64,000 nucleotides of DNA. Origin: Halomonas sp. I5-271120 (GTDB lineage: Bacteria; Pseudomonadota; Gammaproteobacteria; Pseudomonadales; Halomonadaceae). Positions 30,023-38,594 of the stretch are shown here, piece after piece. Where the stretch lies: assembly GCF_030553075.1 (NCBI RefSeq), contig NZ_CP130701.1:2852001-2916000 (forward strand), read 5' to 3'. Numbering within the stretch: position 1 is the first letter of the stretch; every line of letters begins with the position of its first letter. The notes beneath the pieces were generated by a model. The model was not told where the DNA came from and made no database searches. It saw only the letters and a list, made by a program, of their open reading frames with translations. The position numbers and the translations under genes were made by a program.

Positions 30023-30865
30023 ATGAACCAACCGCTGATCGATAGCGCTTCCCTTGCCGCTGCCCAGGCGTCATCACGTCCACCGCTGTTGCTTGATTGT
30101 CGTGCCCGGCTCGATGACGCTGACGCCGGGCGAGCCCTGTGGCGGGACGGCCACCTGCCAGGCAGCCAGCATCTGGCCCTGGAACACGATCTGTCGGCGC
30201 CGGCAGGCGAGGGCGGCCGCCATCCCCTGCCGAGCCATGAGGCCTTTACTGCAGTGATCCAGCGGTTGGGGATTACACCGGATGTGCCGGTGGTGGTCTA
30301 TGACGATATGGGCGGCCAGCTCGCCGCAGCCAGAGCCTGGTGGATGCTGGCCTGCTGGGCGGGCCATGCCGAAGTGCGCGTGCTCGACGGCGGTCTGCCG
30401 GCCTGGCAGGCCAGTGGCGGGGCGCTCGAGGCCGGCGAGGTGGCCACGCCTGCCTCGAGTGACTGGCGGCCGAACTTTGATGACAGCACCCTGGTGACCG
30501 CCGCCGACATCACGCCGGGGCGCTCGGCGCTGGTGGATGCTCGGGGCCTGCCGCGCTTTCACGGCGAGGTCGAGCCCATCGACCCGGTGGCTGGTCATAT
30601 TCCCGGCGCGCGCTGCCGACCCAGTGCCGACAACCTGGCCGCCGACGGGCGCTTCAAGCCAGCGGAAAAGCTTAACGCCGAGCTGGCTGACGTCGATGCT
30701 CAGGCTGCCGACGGCCTGATCGCCTACTGCGGCTCCGGCGTTACCGCCTGTCACAACATCCTCACCTACGCCATCGCCGGTCGTCCGCTGCCGCGCCTCT
30801 ATGCCGGCTCCTGGAGCGATTGGATTCGCGATCCAGGCCGCTCTGTCGCGACCGGGGATGGCTGA
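30023..30865 (+). CDS. sseA: 3-mercaptopyruvate sulfurtransferase (two rhodanese domains)
   Basis: Moves sulfur from 3-mercaptopyruvate to acceptors in the cytoplasm. 280 residues with two rhodanese-like domains. The first (about 15-130, LLLDCRARLDD, GHLPGSQHL) lacks a catalytic cysteine; the second has C236 in CGSGVTAC, the loop typical of mercaptopyruvate enzymes rather than thiosulfate rhodanese (CRKGVT). GAGAGA precedes the ATG. A terminator follows within 40 bp. Confidence 0.9.
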   Translation: MNQPLIDSASLAAAQASSRPPLLLDCRARLDDADAGRALWRDGHLPGSQHLALEHDLSAPAGEGGRHPLPSHEAFTAVIQRLGITPDVPVVVYDDMGGQLAAARAWWMLACWAGHAEVRVLDGGLPAWQASGGALEAGEVATPASSDWRPNFDDSTLVTAADITPGRSALVDARGLPRFHGEVEPIDPVAGHIPGARCRPSADNLAADGRFKPAEKLNAELADVDAQAADGLIAYCGSGVTACHNILTYAIAGRPLPRLYAGSWSDWIRDPGRSVATGDG

Positions 30866-30904
30866 CTCAGATAGTGATAGGCGAGCCGAGCTCCCTTCAA
30901 CGAC

Positions 30905-30940
30905 AACGCCCCGCAGGCCAGTGGCCTGCGGGGCGTTTTT
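30905..30940. terminator. Bidirectional terminator sseA/ETF-QO
   Basis: A perfect 15-bp stem, AACGCCCCGCAGGCC with GGCCTGCGGGGCGTT, across a 3-base loop, followed by a T run on the plus strand. It serves sseA; on the minus strand the A/T-flank is weaker. Confidence 0.9.
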
Positions 30941-30958
30941 ATTCCGTCATCTCACATT

Positions 30959-31010
30959 AGGGAAAGAGCTGCTTCATGTCGCGAGCGCAGCAATGAATCA
31001 GACTTTCCCT
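30959..31010 (-). other. Inverted repeat directly after the ETF-QO stop
   Basis: AGGGAAAG at 30959-30966 pairs with CTTTCCCT at 31003-31010, with a further GCTGC/GCAGC pairing inside. In ETF-QO mRNA this would form a long stem starting at the stop codon. There is no T run, so it may act as an mRNA end stabiliser rather than a terminator. Confidence 0.4.
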
Positions 31011-32692
31011 TACATGTTGGGGTAGTTGGGGCCCCCCCCGCCTTCCGGCGCCACCCAGGTGATGTTCTGGGACGGGTCCTTGATATCGCAGGTCTTGCAG
31101 TGCACGCAGTTCTGGAAGTTGATCTGGAACTTGGGCGTGCCGGCCTCGTCTTCGACGATTTCGTAGACACCGGCCGGGCAGTAGCGGGTTGCCGGTTCGG
31201 CATACTCCGGCAGGTTGACCCTTACCGGCACCTCGGGGTCGGTGAGGCGCAGGTGGCAGGGCTGGTCTTCCTCGTGGTTGGTGTTGGAGAGGAACACCGA
31301 GGAAGGCTTGTCGAAGGACAGCTTGCCATCTGGCTTGGGGTACTCGATCTTCTCGCACTCGCTGGCCTTCTTGAGGGCCGCGTAATCGGCGGTGGTGTCG
31401 TGGACGTTGGGCAGCTTGCCGCCCAGGAGCTGGTCGAGGAAGTTGTAGGCGCCGCCACCCACGGTGCCGTACTTGTGGATCGCCGGACCGAAGCTCGCGC
31501 TCTCCTTGAGCTCCTGGTAGGCCCAGCTGGCTTCCCATTTCTCGGTAAAGGTGCGGAGGTCACTGCCGCCGTCATCACCGGCCTTCAAGGCCTCGAAGAC
31601 GCTCTCGGCGGCCACCAGACCGGACTTCATGGCGGTGTGCAGGCCCTTGATCTTGGCAAAGTTCAGGGTGCCGGCATCACAGCCGATCAAGAGCCCGCCC
31701 GGGAAGGTCATCTTGGGCAGGCAGTTAAGGCCGCCCTTGGCGATGGCACGGGCGCCGTAGGCCACGCGCTTGCCGCCCTCCAGATACTGCTTGAGCACCG
31801 GGTGGTGCTTCATGCGCTGGAACTCGTCGAAGGGCGACAGGTAGGGGTTCTGGTAGGAAAGATCCATGATCAGTCCGACCACTACCTGCTGGTTCTCGGC
31901 ATGGTAGAGAAACCAGCCGCCGTGAGTGTCCTTGTCCAGCGGCCAGCCAGAGCCATGCAGCACCAGCCCCGGCTCGTGCTGCTCGGCGGGCACATCCCAC
32001 AGCTCCTTGAGACCGATGCCGTAGTGCTGGGGGTCCTTGCCGGCGTCCAGGTCGAACGTGTCGATCAGGCGCTTGCCCAGGTGGCCGCGCGCGCCCTCGG
32101 CGAACAGGGTGTACTTGGCCCGCAGCTCCATGCCCGGCATGTGGCCGTCCTTGGGCTCGCCATCGGCGCCCAGGCCCATGTCGCCGACCAGAATGCCGCG
32201 CACGGTGCCGTCCTCGTCATGCAGGGTTTCCTGAGCGGCAAAGCCCGGGAAGATCTCGACGCCGAGCTCCTCAGCCTGCTCGCCCAGCCAGCGGCACAGG
32301 TTGCCGGCACTGATCACGAAGCGAGTCTGGTCGCCGCCGGAGTGCCGGCCACCAGTGTTATGCATGGTCTTGGGCACCAGGGCGTTGGGCAGTCGCTGGG
32401 CCTTGTCGGCATCCTTGAGCAGATAGAGTTCGTCGCGAATGGCCGGCGTGGTCAGCGGAGCGCCGCGGCTTTCCCAGTCGGGGAAAAGTTCGGCCAGCGC
32501 GCGGGGTTCGAAGACCGCCCCTGACAGGATGTGGGCGCCTACCTCTGAGCCCTTTTCCACTACGCACACCGAGAGTTCCTGCTCGGCCTCGTTCGCCTGC
32601 TGCATCAGGCGGCAGGCAGCGGCCAGGCCGGAGGGGCCGGCGCCGACGATGACCACGTCGAAATCCATGTATTCGCGTTCTTGCTCTTCCAC
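31010..32692 (-). CDS. Electron transfer flavoprotein-ubiquinone oxidoreductase
   Basis: Membrane-associated flavoprotein with one 4Fe-4S cluster that passes electrons from ETF to ubiquinone. 560 residues. FAD-binding VVIVGAGPSGLAAA lies near 12-25; the middle has GCDAGTLNFAKIKGLHTAMKSG in two parts, and the C-terminal ferredoxin-like part has CPAGVY and CVHCKTCDIKDPSQNITW with the cluster cysteines. GTG start at 32692 behind GGAGAG. Transcribed divergently from etfBA across a 492-bp region holding a palindromic operator candidate. Confidence 0.95.
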   Translation of the reverse strand: MEEQEREYMDFDVVIVGAGPSGLAAACRLMQQANEAEQELSVCVVEKGSEVGAHILSGAVFEPRALAELFPDWESRGAPLTTPAIRDELYLLKDADKAQRLPNALVPKTMHNTGGRHSGGDQTRFVISAGNLCRWLGEQAEELGVEIFPGFAAQETLHDEDGTVRGILVGDMGLGADGEPKDGHMPGMELRAKYTLFAEGARGHLGKRLIDTFDLDAGKDPQHYGIGLKELWDVPAEQHEPGLVLHGSGWPLDKDTHGGWFLYHAENQQVVVGLIMDLSYQNPYLSPFDEFQRMKHHPVLKQYLEGGKRVAYGARAIAKGGLNCLPKMTFPGGLLIGCDAGTLNFAKIKGLHTAMKSGLVAAESVFEALKAGDDGGSDLRTFTEKWEASWAYQELKESASFGPAIHKYGTVGGGAYNFLDQLLGGKLPNVHDTTADYAALKKASECEKIEYPKPDGKLSFDKPSSVFLSNTNHEEDQPCHLRLTDPEVPVRVNLPEYAEPATRYCPAGVYEIVEDEAGTPKFQINFQNCVHCKTCDIKDPSQNITWVAPEGGGGPNYPNM

Positions 32693-32820
32693 TTGATCTC
32701 TCCTTTTGTTCGATGCCGCGGCCTGGCAATGCCCGTGCGAATTGCGCCAGATTTATAATGACTATTGTGCGGTATTAGAGCCCGCTCGGGTAGCCGACTT
32801 GGCCGAGAGTATATAATTTT

Positions 32821-32832
32821 AAACGGTCGTTT
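32821..32832. promoter_or_regulatory. Palindromic operator candidate between ETF-QO and etfBA
   Basis: AAACGGTCGTTT, with arms AAACG/CGTTT, is directly beside AT-rich -10-like elements (TATAAT on plus at 32812-32817; TATACT on minus at 32813-32808). The AAAC-N4-GTTT layout resembles the operator described for PsrA, a TetR-type fatty-acid regulator in Pseudomonas. That assignment is inference; no regulator gene is present here. The rest of the 492-bp gap contains no supported gene. Confidence 0.42.
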
Positions 32833-33060
32833 GCTTCCATGTCTCGTCCATGGTAAGCATACTGATAGGAAAGCGTTGCAGCACGGGGCTCAACGAGCGA
32901 CGAAAGCCGCTTCTGTCGCCTCCTTTTACGGTGGCTTTTGACGACGATGCTGCCGAATAGCAATGGATGGAATCATGGCCCTTTCAAGGCCATTTATGCC
33001 GTCAATATTGTGGCGAAACTGGCCCTGTGGCAGATTACCCACCTGCCCGGGATCTGTCGG

Positions 33061-33090
33061 TTGATCATGCACTTAACGAATGAATATAAC
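33061..33090 (+). promoter_or_regulatory. Candidate promoter for etfBA
   Basis: TTGATC (33061-33066), 18 bp, then TATAAC (33085-33090), about 95 bp before the etfB start. Confidence 0.45.
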
Positions 33091-33184
33091 GACCTGCCCA
33101 TCGGTGATAACGGGGCGGCCGATGCATGATCGTGCCATCCCCGAGTAACGCCTCAGCGAGGCCCCAGCGTAAAGCGAGGACACC

Positions 33185-33937
33185 ATGAAAGTATTGGTCG
33201 CGGTCAAACGCGTCATCGATTACAACGTCAAGATCCGCGTCAAGCCGGATCACTCCGACGTCGATCTCACCAACGTCAAGATGGCGATGAACCCCTTCTG
33301 CGAGATCGCCGTGGAAGAAGCGGTCCGCCTCAAGGAAAAGGGCGTGGCTAGCGAAGTGGTCGCCGTGACCGTAGGGCCCAAGGCGGCTCAGGAACAGCTG
33401 CGCACGGCCATGGCGCTGGGTGCTGACCGCGCCATCCACGTGCAGACCGATGACAAGGTCGAGTCGCTCGCGGTGGCCAAGCTGCTCAAGGGTGTGATCG
33501 ACGAAGAGCAGCCGGGGCTGGTGATTCTCGGCAAGCAGGCCATCGACACCGACAACAACCAGACCGGCCAGATGCTGGCGGCGCTGGCCGGCATGCCCCA
33601 GGGCACCTTCGCCTCCGAGGTGGATGTCCAGGGCGAGAAGGTCGCGGTGACCCGCGAGATTGATGGCGGCCTGCAGACCGTCGAGCTGTCGCTGCCGGCG
33701 ATCGTCACCACCGACCTGCGCCTCAACGACCCGCGCTACGCCAAGCTGCCGGATATCATGAAGGCCAAGAAGAAGCCGCTGGACGTCAAAACGCCAGAAG
33801 ACTACGGCGTGGCCACCGGCAGCAAGGTCAGCCTGATCAAGGTCGAGGCGCCGGCCGAGCGCAAGGGCGGCGTCAAGGTGGGCTCGGTGGATGAGCTCGT
33901 GGACAAACTCAAGAACGAAGCCAAGGTGATCTCATGA
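33185..33937 (+). CDS. etfB: Electron transfer flavoprotein beta subunit
   Basis: Beta subunit of the ETF heterodimer, which takes electrons from acyl-CoA and other dehydrogenases; binds AMP. 250 residues. Begins [20 protein letters not shown], with [16 protein letters not shown], and has the ETF-beta signature [21 protein letters not shown] around 160. GCGAGGA precedes the ATG. It overlaps etfA by 4 bp. Confidence 0.96.
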   Translation: MKVLVAVKRVIDYNVKIRVKPDHSDVDLTNVKMAMNPFCEIAVEEAVRLKEKGVASEVVAVTVGPKAAQEQLRTAMALGADRAIHVQTDDKVESLAVAKLLKGVIDEEQPGLVILGKQAIDTDNNQTGQMLAALAGMPQGTFASEVDVQGEKVAVTREIDGGLQTVELSLPAIVTTDLRLNDPRYAKLPDIMKAKKKPLDVKTPEDYGVATGSKVSLIKVEAPAERKGGVKVGSVDELVDKLKNEAKVIS

Positions 33938-34872
33938 GCATTCTGGTACTCGCCGACCATCACGACGGACAGCTCGCCGGCACTACCGCCCATGTGGTAG
34001 CCGCAGCGCAGGAGATTGCCAAGGTCGGCGGTGGCGATATCGACGTGCTGGTGGCCGGTGAAGGCGTCAGCGCCATTGCCGAGGCCGCGGCCAAGCTCAA
34101 TGGTGTCAGCCGAGTGCGGGTGGCGGATAACGCCGTTTACGCCCACCAGTTGGCCGAGCCACTGGGCGCGCTGCTGGTCGAACTGGCCGATGACTACAGC
34201 CATGTGCTTTCCAGCGCCTCGACCACCGGCAAGAACGTCATGCCGCGCCTCGCCGCGCTGAAGGATGTCTCCCAGCTTTCCGACGTCATCGCCGTCGAGG
34301 GAATCGACACCTTTTGCCGCCCGATCTACGCCGGCAACGCCATTGCTACCGTCAAGAGCGATGATGCCCTCAAGGTGATGACCGTGCGCTCCACTGCCTT
34401 CGATGCCGTGGCGGCCGACGGCAGTGCCGGCATCGAGTCAGTCGACAAGGTGGTGGACAACACCCAGTCGAGCTTCCTCAAGGAAGAACTGGCCCAGAGT
34501 GATCGGCCCGAACTCGGCGCCGCCAAGGTGGTCATCTCCGGTGGCCGCGGCATGGGCAACGGCGAAAACTTCAAGCTGCTCGACGGTATCGCCGACAAGC
34601 TGGGCGCGGCCATCGGTGCCTCGCGTGCCGCAGTGGACGCCGGCTATGCGCACAACGACATGCAGGTCGGCCAGACCGGCAAGATCGTTGCTCCGGATCT
34701 GTATATCGCCGTGGGCATCAGTGGTGCCATCCAGCACCTGGCGGGGATGAAGGACTCCAAGGTGATTGTCGCCATCAACCAGGACGAGGAAGCGCCGATC
34801 TTCCAGGTCGCTGATTACGGCCTCGTTGGAGACCTTTTCGAAGTGTTGCCGGAACTCGAAAGCAAACTGTAG
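33934..34872 (+). CDS. etfA: Electron transfer flavoprotein alpha subunit
   Basis: FAD-binding alpha subunit of ETF, 312 residues. The N-terminal domain starts [16 protein letters not shown]; the C-terminal FAD domain has [44 protein letters not shown] and the end [11 protein letters not shown]. It is coupled to etfB. The last 76 bases of the gene are repeated three more times downstream (see the repeat entry), but the gene itself is complete. Confidence 0.96.
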   Translation: MSILVLADHHDGQLAGTTAHVVAAAQEIAKVGGGDIDVLVAGEGVSAIAEAAAKLNGVSRVRVADNAVYAHQLAEPLGALLVELADDYSHVLSSASTTGKNVMPRLAALKDVSQLSDVIAVEGIDTFCRPIYAGNAIATVKSDDALKVMTVRSTAFDAVAADGSAGIESVDKVVDNTQSSFLKEELAQSDRPELGAAKVVISGGRGMGNGENFKLLDGIADKLGAAIGASRAAVDAGYAHNDMQVGQTGKIVAPDLYIAVGISGAIQHLAGMKDSKVIVAINQDEEAPIFQVADYGLVGDLFEVLPELESKL

Positions 34873-35153
34873 CAAGAGCGGGATCTTCCAGGTCGCACTC
34901 TCGATAGTCAGCGGCCTCGTCGGAGACCTTTTCGAGGTGTTGCCGGAACTCGAAAGCAAACTGTAGCAAGATCGGGATCTTCCAGGTCGCGCTCTCGATA
35001 GTCAGCGGCCTCGTTGGAGACCTTTTCGAGGTGTTGCCGGAACTCGAAAGCAAACTGTAGCAAGATCGGGATCTTCCAGGTCGCGCTCTCGATAGTCAGC
35101 GGCTTCGTTAGTGACCTGTTCGAAGTGTTGCCGGCACTCGAAAGCAAGCTCTA
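34797..35153 (+). repeat. Four tandem copies of the etfA 3' end
   Basis: The block beginning GATCTTCCAGGTCG occurs at 34797 (inside etfA), 34882, 34976 and 35070. Copies 2 to 4 have a period of 94 bp and differ from copy 1 by a 9-bp-longer segment after the first 15 bases. Each copy, read in its own frame, encodes IFQV, a variable part, then DLFEVLP, LESKL and a stop (TAG, TAG, TAG, TAA). The period is not a multiple of three, so copies are in different frames. They are not a continuation of etfA, and the minus-strand ORFs here are artefacts of the repeat. Confidence 0.92.
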
Positions 35154-35181
35154 AACCGCTATGGCGGCGTGATCGTCTGCG

Positions 35182-35213
35182 ACCGGCCTTCCTTCGGGGA
35201 GGCCGGTTTTTTT
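35182..35213 (+). terminator. Rho-independent terminator after the etfA repeat array
   Basis: Stem ACCGGCCTTCC with GGGAGGCCGGT closing a TTCG tetraloop, followed by seven T residues. It follows the last tail copy by 30 bp, so the array would be part of the etfBA transcript. Confidence 0.9.
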
Positions 35214-35276
35214 GTATGCTCTATCGATGTGATGGTCTGTTGCGCGGCCCTGAGAGCGGGTGCTCAGGCTATGGCT

Positions 35277-35309
35277 GTTATTGATAATTGTTATTGTTTG
35301 AGGTAGAGT
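35277..35309 (+). promoter_or_regulatory. Promoter with overlapping Fur-box-like site before the TonB2 operon
   Basis: TTGATA (35281-35286), exactly 17 bp, then TAGAGT (35304-35309). The -35 lies inside an AT-rich stretch, GTTATTGATAATTGTTATTG, which resembles the Fur box (GATAAT-type hexamers). Iron repression of the downstream operon is a good inference but not shown. Confidence 0.55.
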
Positions 35310-35344
35310 TTCATTCACTCGTTGCGACCCCTTTGCAGGAGAAC

Positions 35345-36271
35345 ATGGTGCGACACACCTTGAATCGATGGCAGGCAGGGCTGGCCCTGTCGCTTGCCCT
35401 GGCCGCGCCGGTCGCGCAGGTTTCTGCCGATGAGGCCATGAGCGCAGAGAACTTAAGCGCAGAGACCTTAAGCAAAGAGGCCCTGGCGGCCGAGGAAACC
35501 CAGGCCGCGCTACAAGCCCGCATCGATGCCGCCGACGACGCCACTCGCGCCGATATCGAGGCATTACGCGAGCGCCAGGCAGAGCTGCGTCAGTTAACCG
35601 CCTATAACCGCGAGCTGGCGCCGCGCCTCGATCAGCAAGCATCTACGCTTGATGAGCGCGAAGCGGCTCTGTACGCCTTTGGCGACACTCGCGAGGCGCT
35701 GCCGGGCATGCTTCGCGACCTGGTAGAGCGCCTGCGCCAGTGGATCGAGGCGGATCTGCCGTTCCTGAAGAAAGAGCGACTGGCTCGGGTGGACAGCCTC
35801 GAGGCCCAACTGGCCGACGGTGAGGTGAGCCACGCCGAGGCGCTCGATCGCGTGCTGGCCGCTTGGCGGCGCGAGCTCGATTACGGGCGTGAGCTGGATG
35901 CCTGGCGAGGTCTTGTGGATGTCGCTTCGATGCAGGCCCAGGCGAATGATGCCCCAACTGACTCTTCACAGGCGGGAGCAGACGAGTCCCTGTCACGAGA
36001 GGTCGATTTCCTGCGTATCGGTCGTGCCGGGCTCTATTATCTGACACCGGATGGCCGTGAGGGCGGCGTGTGGAAGGCCGCGGCTGGTGAGTGGCAGCCC
36101 CTCAATGGGGCCGAGCGGGCCGAGCTCGACAAGGGACTGCGGATTGCCCGCGATCAGCGTGCTCCTGAGCTGTTGGCGTTGCCGATCTCTCAGACCGTCA
36201 GTGATGCCCCGCGCATGTCAACGTCCTCGACAGCCGTGAATCAGCGCTCAGAGAAGGAGGGTGACGCATGA
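35345..36271 (+). CDS. DUF3450 periplasmic protein of the TonB2 system
   Basis: A 308-residue exported protein of the DUF3450 family, usually the first gene of TonB2-type operons. A signal peptide (hydrophobic LALSLALAAPVAQVSA) is followed by a repeat-built segment (35447-35491). Next come a helical coiled-coil part (about 55-130), the conserved DLPFLKKERLARVDSLEAQL, and VDFLRIGRAGLYYLTPDGRE. The ATG at 35345 follows AGGAG. Its function is not established; it probably works with the large ExbB-like protein in the periplasm. It overlaps that gene by 4 bp. Confidence 0.85.
   Translation: MVRHTLNRWQAGLALSLALAAPVAQVSADEAMSAENLSAETLSKEALAAEETQAALQARIDAADDATRADIEALRERQAELRQLTAYNRELAPRLDQQASTLDEREAALYAFGDTREALPGMLRDLVERLRQWIEADLPFLKKERLARVDSLEAQLADGEVSHAEALDRVLAAWRRELDYGRELDAWRGLVDVASMQAQANDAPTDSSQAGADESLSREVDFLRIGRAGLYYLTPDGREGGVWKAAAGEWQPLNGAERAELDKGLRIARDQRAPELLALPISQTVSDAPRMSTSSTAVNQRSEKEGDA
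35447..35491 (+). repeat. Three 15-bp units at the mature N-terminus of the DUF3450 protein
   Basis: Units 35447-35461, 35462-35476 and 35477-35491 encode ENLSA, ETLSK and EALAA. They lie just after the signal peptide in a non-conserved region. Confidence 0.65.
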
Positions 36272-37677
36272 AGCGACTCTTGCGCATGACCGTTGCCGCC
36301 GTTTCTCTCGGCCTGATGCAGATCGTTCTAGTCCAGAACGTTCTGGCCCAGGACCAGGCTCAGAAGGGCTTTTCGGCCTCGCCCATCCAGACGCTCAAGG
36401 CGGAGCGCGAAGCCGCCGAGGCGCGCGACCGGGCACGTCTGTCGGCGCTGATCGAGGATCGCGATGCCCTGTCGGCGCGCCTGGCCGAGGTCACGTCGCA
36501 ACTGGAAGAGGCCCGGGTGCGTCGCGAACGTCTCGATGCTCGCCAGACGGAACTCGATGCCCGGCGCGAGGCGCTGGCCGAGCGACGTGGTCAGGCGGGG
36601 GGCGAACTGGATGCCATTGCCGGCACGCTGGCGAGCCAGACCAGCGCACTGCGTGATGACCTCGCCGACAGCTTCTTGACCTTGAGCGATACCCGCCTGC
36701 CGCCGCGACTGGGCAAGGATGCCTTGCCACGTCTTGAGCATCTCGAGGCCCTGGCCGACAGCCTGATGTCGCTGACCGTGGCAAGCGCCCAGGCCCAGCG
36801 CTTTACCGCACCGGTGGCCGATGCGAGCGGTGAACGCCGGCCGCAGGAGGTGATTCGTGTCGGTGACATGCTGGCCTTCAGCGACGGTCAACTGCTGCAT
36901 CGTCCCGGTCCCGACGGGCAGCTGTCGGCGAGCGCTCACACGCCCGGGGCCGCTGCAGAAACGCTCAAGAACTTCCAGGCCGGCCGTGGGGATCGTGTGG
37001 TGATGGACCCGTCCCAGGGCCAGGTAATGGAGGTGCTTGCCCAGCAGCCGAGCCTGCTCGAACGTTTCCAACAGGGCGGCGTGGTTGGCTACGTGGTCGT
37101 GACTCTGGGGGCGCTGGGGCTCTTGGCAGCGATCGTTCAGTACGCTTACCTGGTCTGGGTCAGTCTGGCCGTGCGTCGCCAGCTCAGGGACCTTGGCCGT
37201 CCCGACGATGACAATCCGCTGGGCCGAGTGATTCGGCGCCTGGCCTCGCTGTCCCGTGATCATGCCCCGGAGGCCCTCGAGGCCCGCCTCGATGAGGCAC
37301 TGCTCGCCGAGCAGCCGCGGCTTGAACGCGGTCAGCCGCTGGTCAAGCTGCTGGCAGCGGTGGCCCCGCTGCTTGGCCTGCTGGGCACGGTGACTGGCAT
37401 GATTGGCACCTTTCAGGCGATCACGGTCTTCGGCACCGGGGATCCGCAGATGATGGCCGGCGGCATCAGCCAGGCGCTGGTGACCACGGTGCTGGGCCTG
37501 ATCACTGCGGTGCCGCTGCTGTTTGCTCATACGGCGCTCTCAAGCCGCAGTCGTGCGCTGGTCGGGGTGATCGAAGGCCGTGCCAGTGCCGCCCTTGCCG
37601 AGCGCCTCGCGCCGGCCGCTGCGAGCCCGGCTGAAATGAACAAGAAAGGATCCGCGACCCATGCCAACCTGGCTTGA
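36268..37677 (+). CDS. Large ExbB/TolQ-like protein with periplasmic coiled coil (TtpC type)
   Basis: A 469-residue inner-membrane protein. A signal-like N-terminus (about 1-28) is followed by a long Ala/Glu/Arg-rich coiled coil at about 40-130 and a mixed periplasmic part to about 265. A C-terminal MotA/TolQ/ExbB domain follows, with membrane segments near 272-297, 365-390 and 405-430 (VAPLLGLLGTVTGMIGTFQ, GGISQALVTTVLGLITAVPL). This layout matches TtpC, which Vibrio TonB2 systems need for iron-siderophore uptake. It overlaps the next gene by 17 bp. Confidence 0.85.
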   Translation: MKRLLRMTVAAVSLGLMQIVLVQNVLAQDQAQKGFSASPIQTLKAEREAAEARDRARLSALIEDRDALSARLAEVTSQLEEARVRRERLDARQTELDARREALAERRGQAGGELDAIAGTLASQTSALRDDLADSFLTLSDTRLPPRLGKDALPRLEHLEALADSLMSLTVASAQAQRFTAPVADASGERRPQEVIRVGDMLAFSDGQLLHRPGPDGQLSASAHTPGAAAETLKNFQAGRGDRVVMDPSQGQVMEVLAQQPSLLERFQQGGVVGYVVVTLGALGLLAAIVQYAYLVWVSLAVRRQLRDLGRPDDDNPLGRVIRRLASLSRDHAPEALEARLDEALLAEQPRLERGQPLVKLLAAVAPLLGLLGTVTGMIGTFQAITVFGTGDPQMMAGGISQALVTTVLGLITAVPLLFAHTALSSRSRALVGVIEGRASAALAERLAPAAASPAEMNKKGSATHANLA

Positions 37678-38194
37678 GCCGCTGAGCTGGCTGTTTCGCG
37701 CCGGCGGGCCGGTGCTGATGGCGATCGCCCTGGTGGCCGTGGTGCTGTTCAGCCTGGCGTTGGAGCGCTGGTGGTATTTCCGGCTGACCTACCGGCGGGC
37801 ACGGCGGGCGCTGATTCAGCGCTGGGTGGCGCGGGACGATCATCTCAGCTGGAGCGCCCTTACCCTGCGCGAGGCCTGGACTCGCGAGCTGATCGCACGG
37901 CTGCGTCGCCCGTTGCCCTGGCTCAAGTGGCTGGTGGCGGTCTGCCCGCTGCTGGGGCTGCTGGGGACGGTGACCGGCATGATCAGCGTCTTCGATAGCC
38001 TCTCGCTCAGCGAGGTCAATCAGGCGCGAGCGATGTCCGACGGCGTCGCTCGCGCCACGCTGCCGACCCTGGTCGGCATGGCGGTGGCGGTGGTGGGGCT
38101 TCTGTTCACTACCCGTCTGGAACACATCATTCGTCGCGAAGACCAGAAACTCCACGATCGGATGGCTCGCGCCACGGAGGACTCCCATGCGTAG
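37661..38194 (+). CDS. exbB2: ExbB-like proton channel subunit of the TonB2 system
   Basis: A 177-residue MotA/TolQ/ExbB family protein, short like the TonB2-type ExbB. First membrane segment at about 15-37; the conserved pair lies near 87-110 (LVAVCPLLGLLGTVTGMISVF) and 130-150 (ATLPTLVGMAVAVVGLL). It starts inside the 3' end of the large ExbB-like gene and overlaps exbD2 by 8 bp. It should form the proton channel with ExbD2. Confidence 0.88.
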   Translation: MPTWLEPLSWLFRAGGPVLMAIALVAVVLFSLALERWWYFRLTYRRARRALIQRWVARDDHLSWSALTLREAWTRELIARLRRPLPWLKWLVAVCPLLGLLGTVTGMISVFDSLSLSEVNQARAMSDGVARATLPTLVGMAVAVVGLLFTTRLEHIIRREDQKLHDRMARATEDSHA

Positions 38195-38594
38195 GCGTCG
38201 CCTGGAGGGCGACCATGGCAGCGAGGGCGAGGTCAACCTGACCCCCATGCTCGACGTGGTCTTCATCATGCTGATCTTCTTCATCGTCACCACGTCCTTC
38301 ATCAAGGAGAGCGGTGTCGAGATACAGCGCCCCGAATCGAGTGCCGCCACACCGCGACCGGATGCCCAGGTCATGGTGGCCATCACCGCCGAGGGGGCGG
38401 TCTGGGTCGACGGCCAGCCGGTGGATCTGCATCGCCTGGGCGACACCGTATCTGGCCTTGTGACCGATGAGGGGGCGGTAGTAATCCAGGCCGATCGTGA
38501 CGCCACCACCGGCCTGTTGATCGAGGTCATGGATAGCCTGCGCGAGGCCGGCGTCGAGAATATGGCAGTAGCGGCCAGTCGAGAGGCCTCCTGA
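38187..38594 (+). CDS. exbD2: ExbD-like subunit of the TonB2 system
   Basis: A 135-residue biopolymer transport protein: EGEVNLTPMLDVVFIMLIFF contains the single membrane helix and its proton-carrying aspartate, followed by a periplasmic ExbD domain. Its last base is the first base of the following tonB2 start codon (TGATG), so translation is coupled. Confidence 0.9.
   Translation: MRRRRLEGDHGSEGEVNLTPMLDVVFIMLIFFIVTTSFIKESGVEIQRPESSAATPRPDAQVMVAITAEGAVWVDGQPVDLHRLGDTVSGLVTDEGAVVIQADRDATTGLLIEVMDSLREAGVENMAVAASREAS

Noticed and set aside
32775..33129. Small open frames in the ETF-QO/etfBA gap
   Set aside because: No ribosome sites, no family resemblance, and they overlap the promoter and operator elements.
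34766..35147. Short overlapping open frames on both strands across the etfA tail repeats
   Set aside because: They are created by the repeat itself; similar N-termini recur on the minus strand because the same block is repeated, not because of a gene family.
34797..35153. Possible CRISPR array
   Set aside because: The 94-bp copies are coding-derived and adjacent, without unique spacers; the same holds for the rne repeats at 9464-9769.
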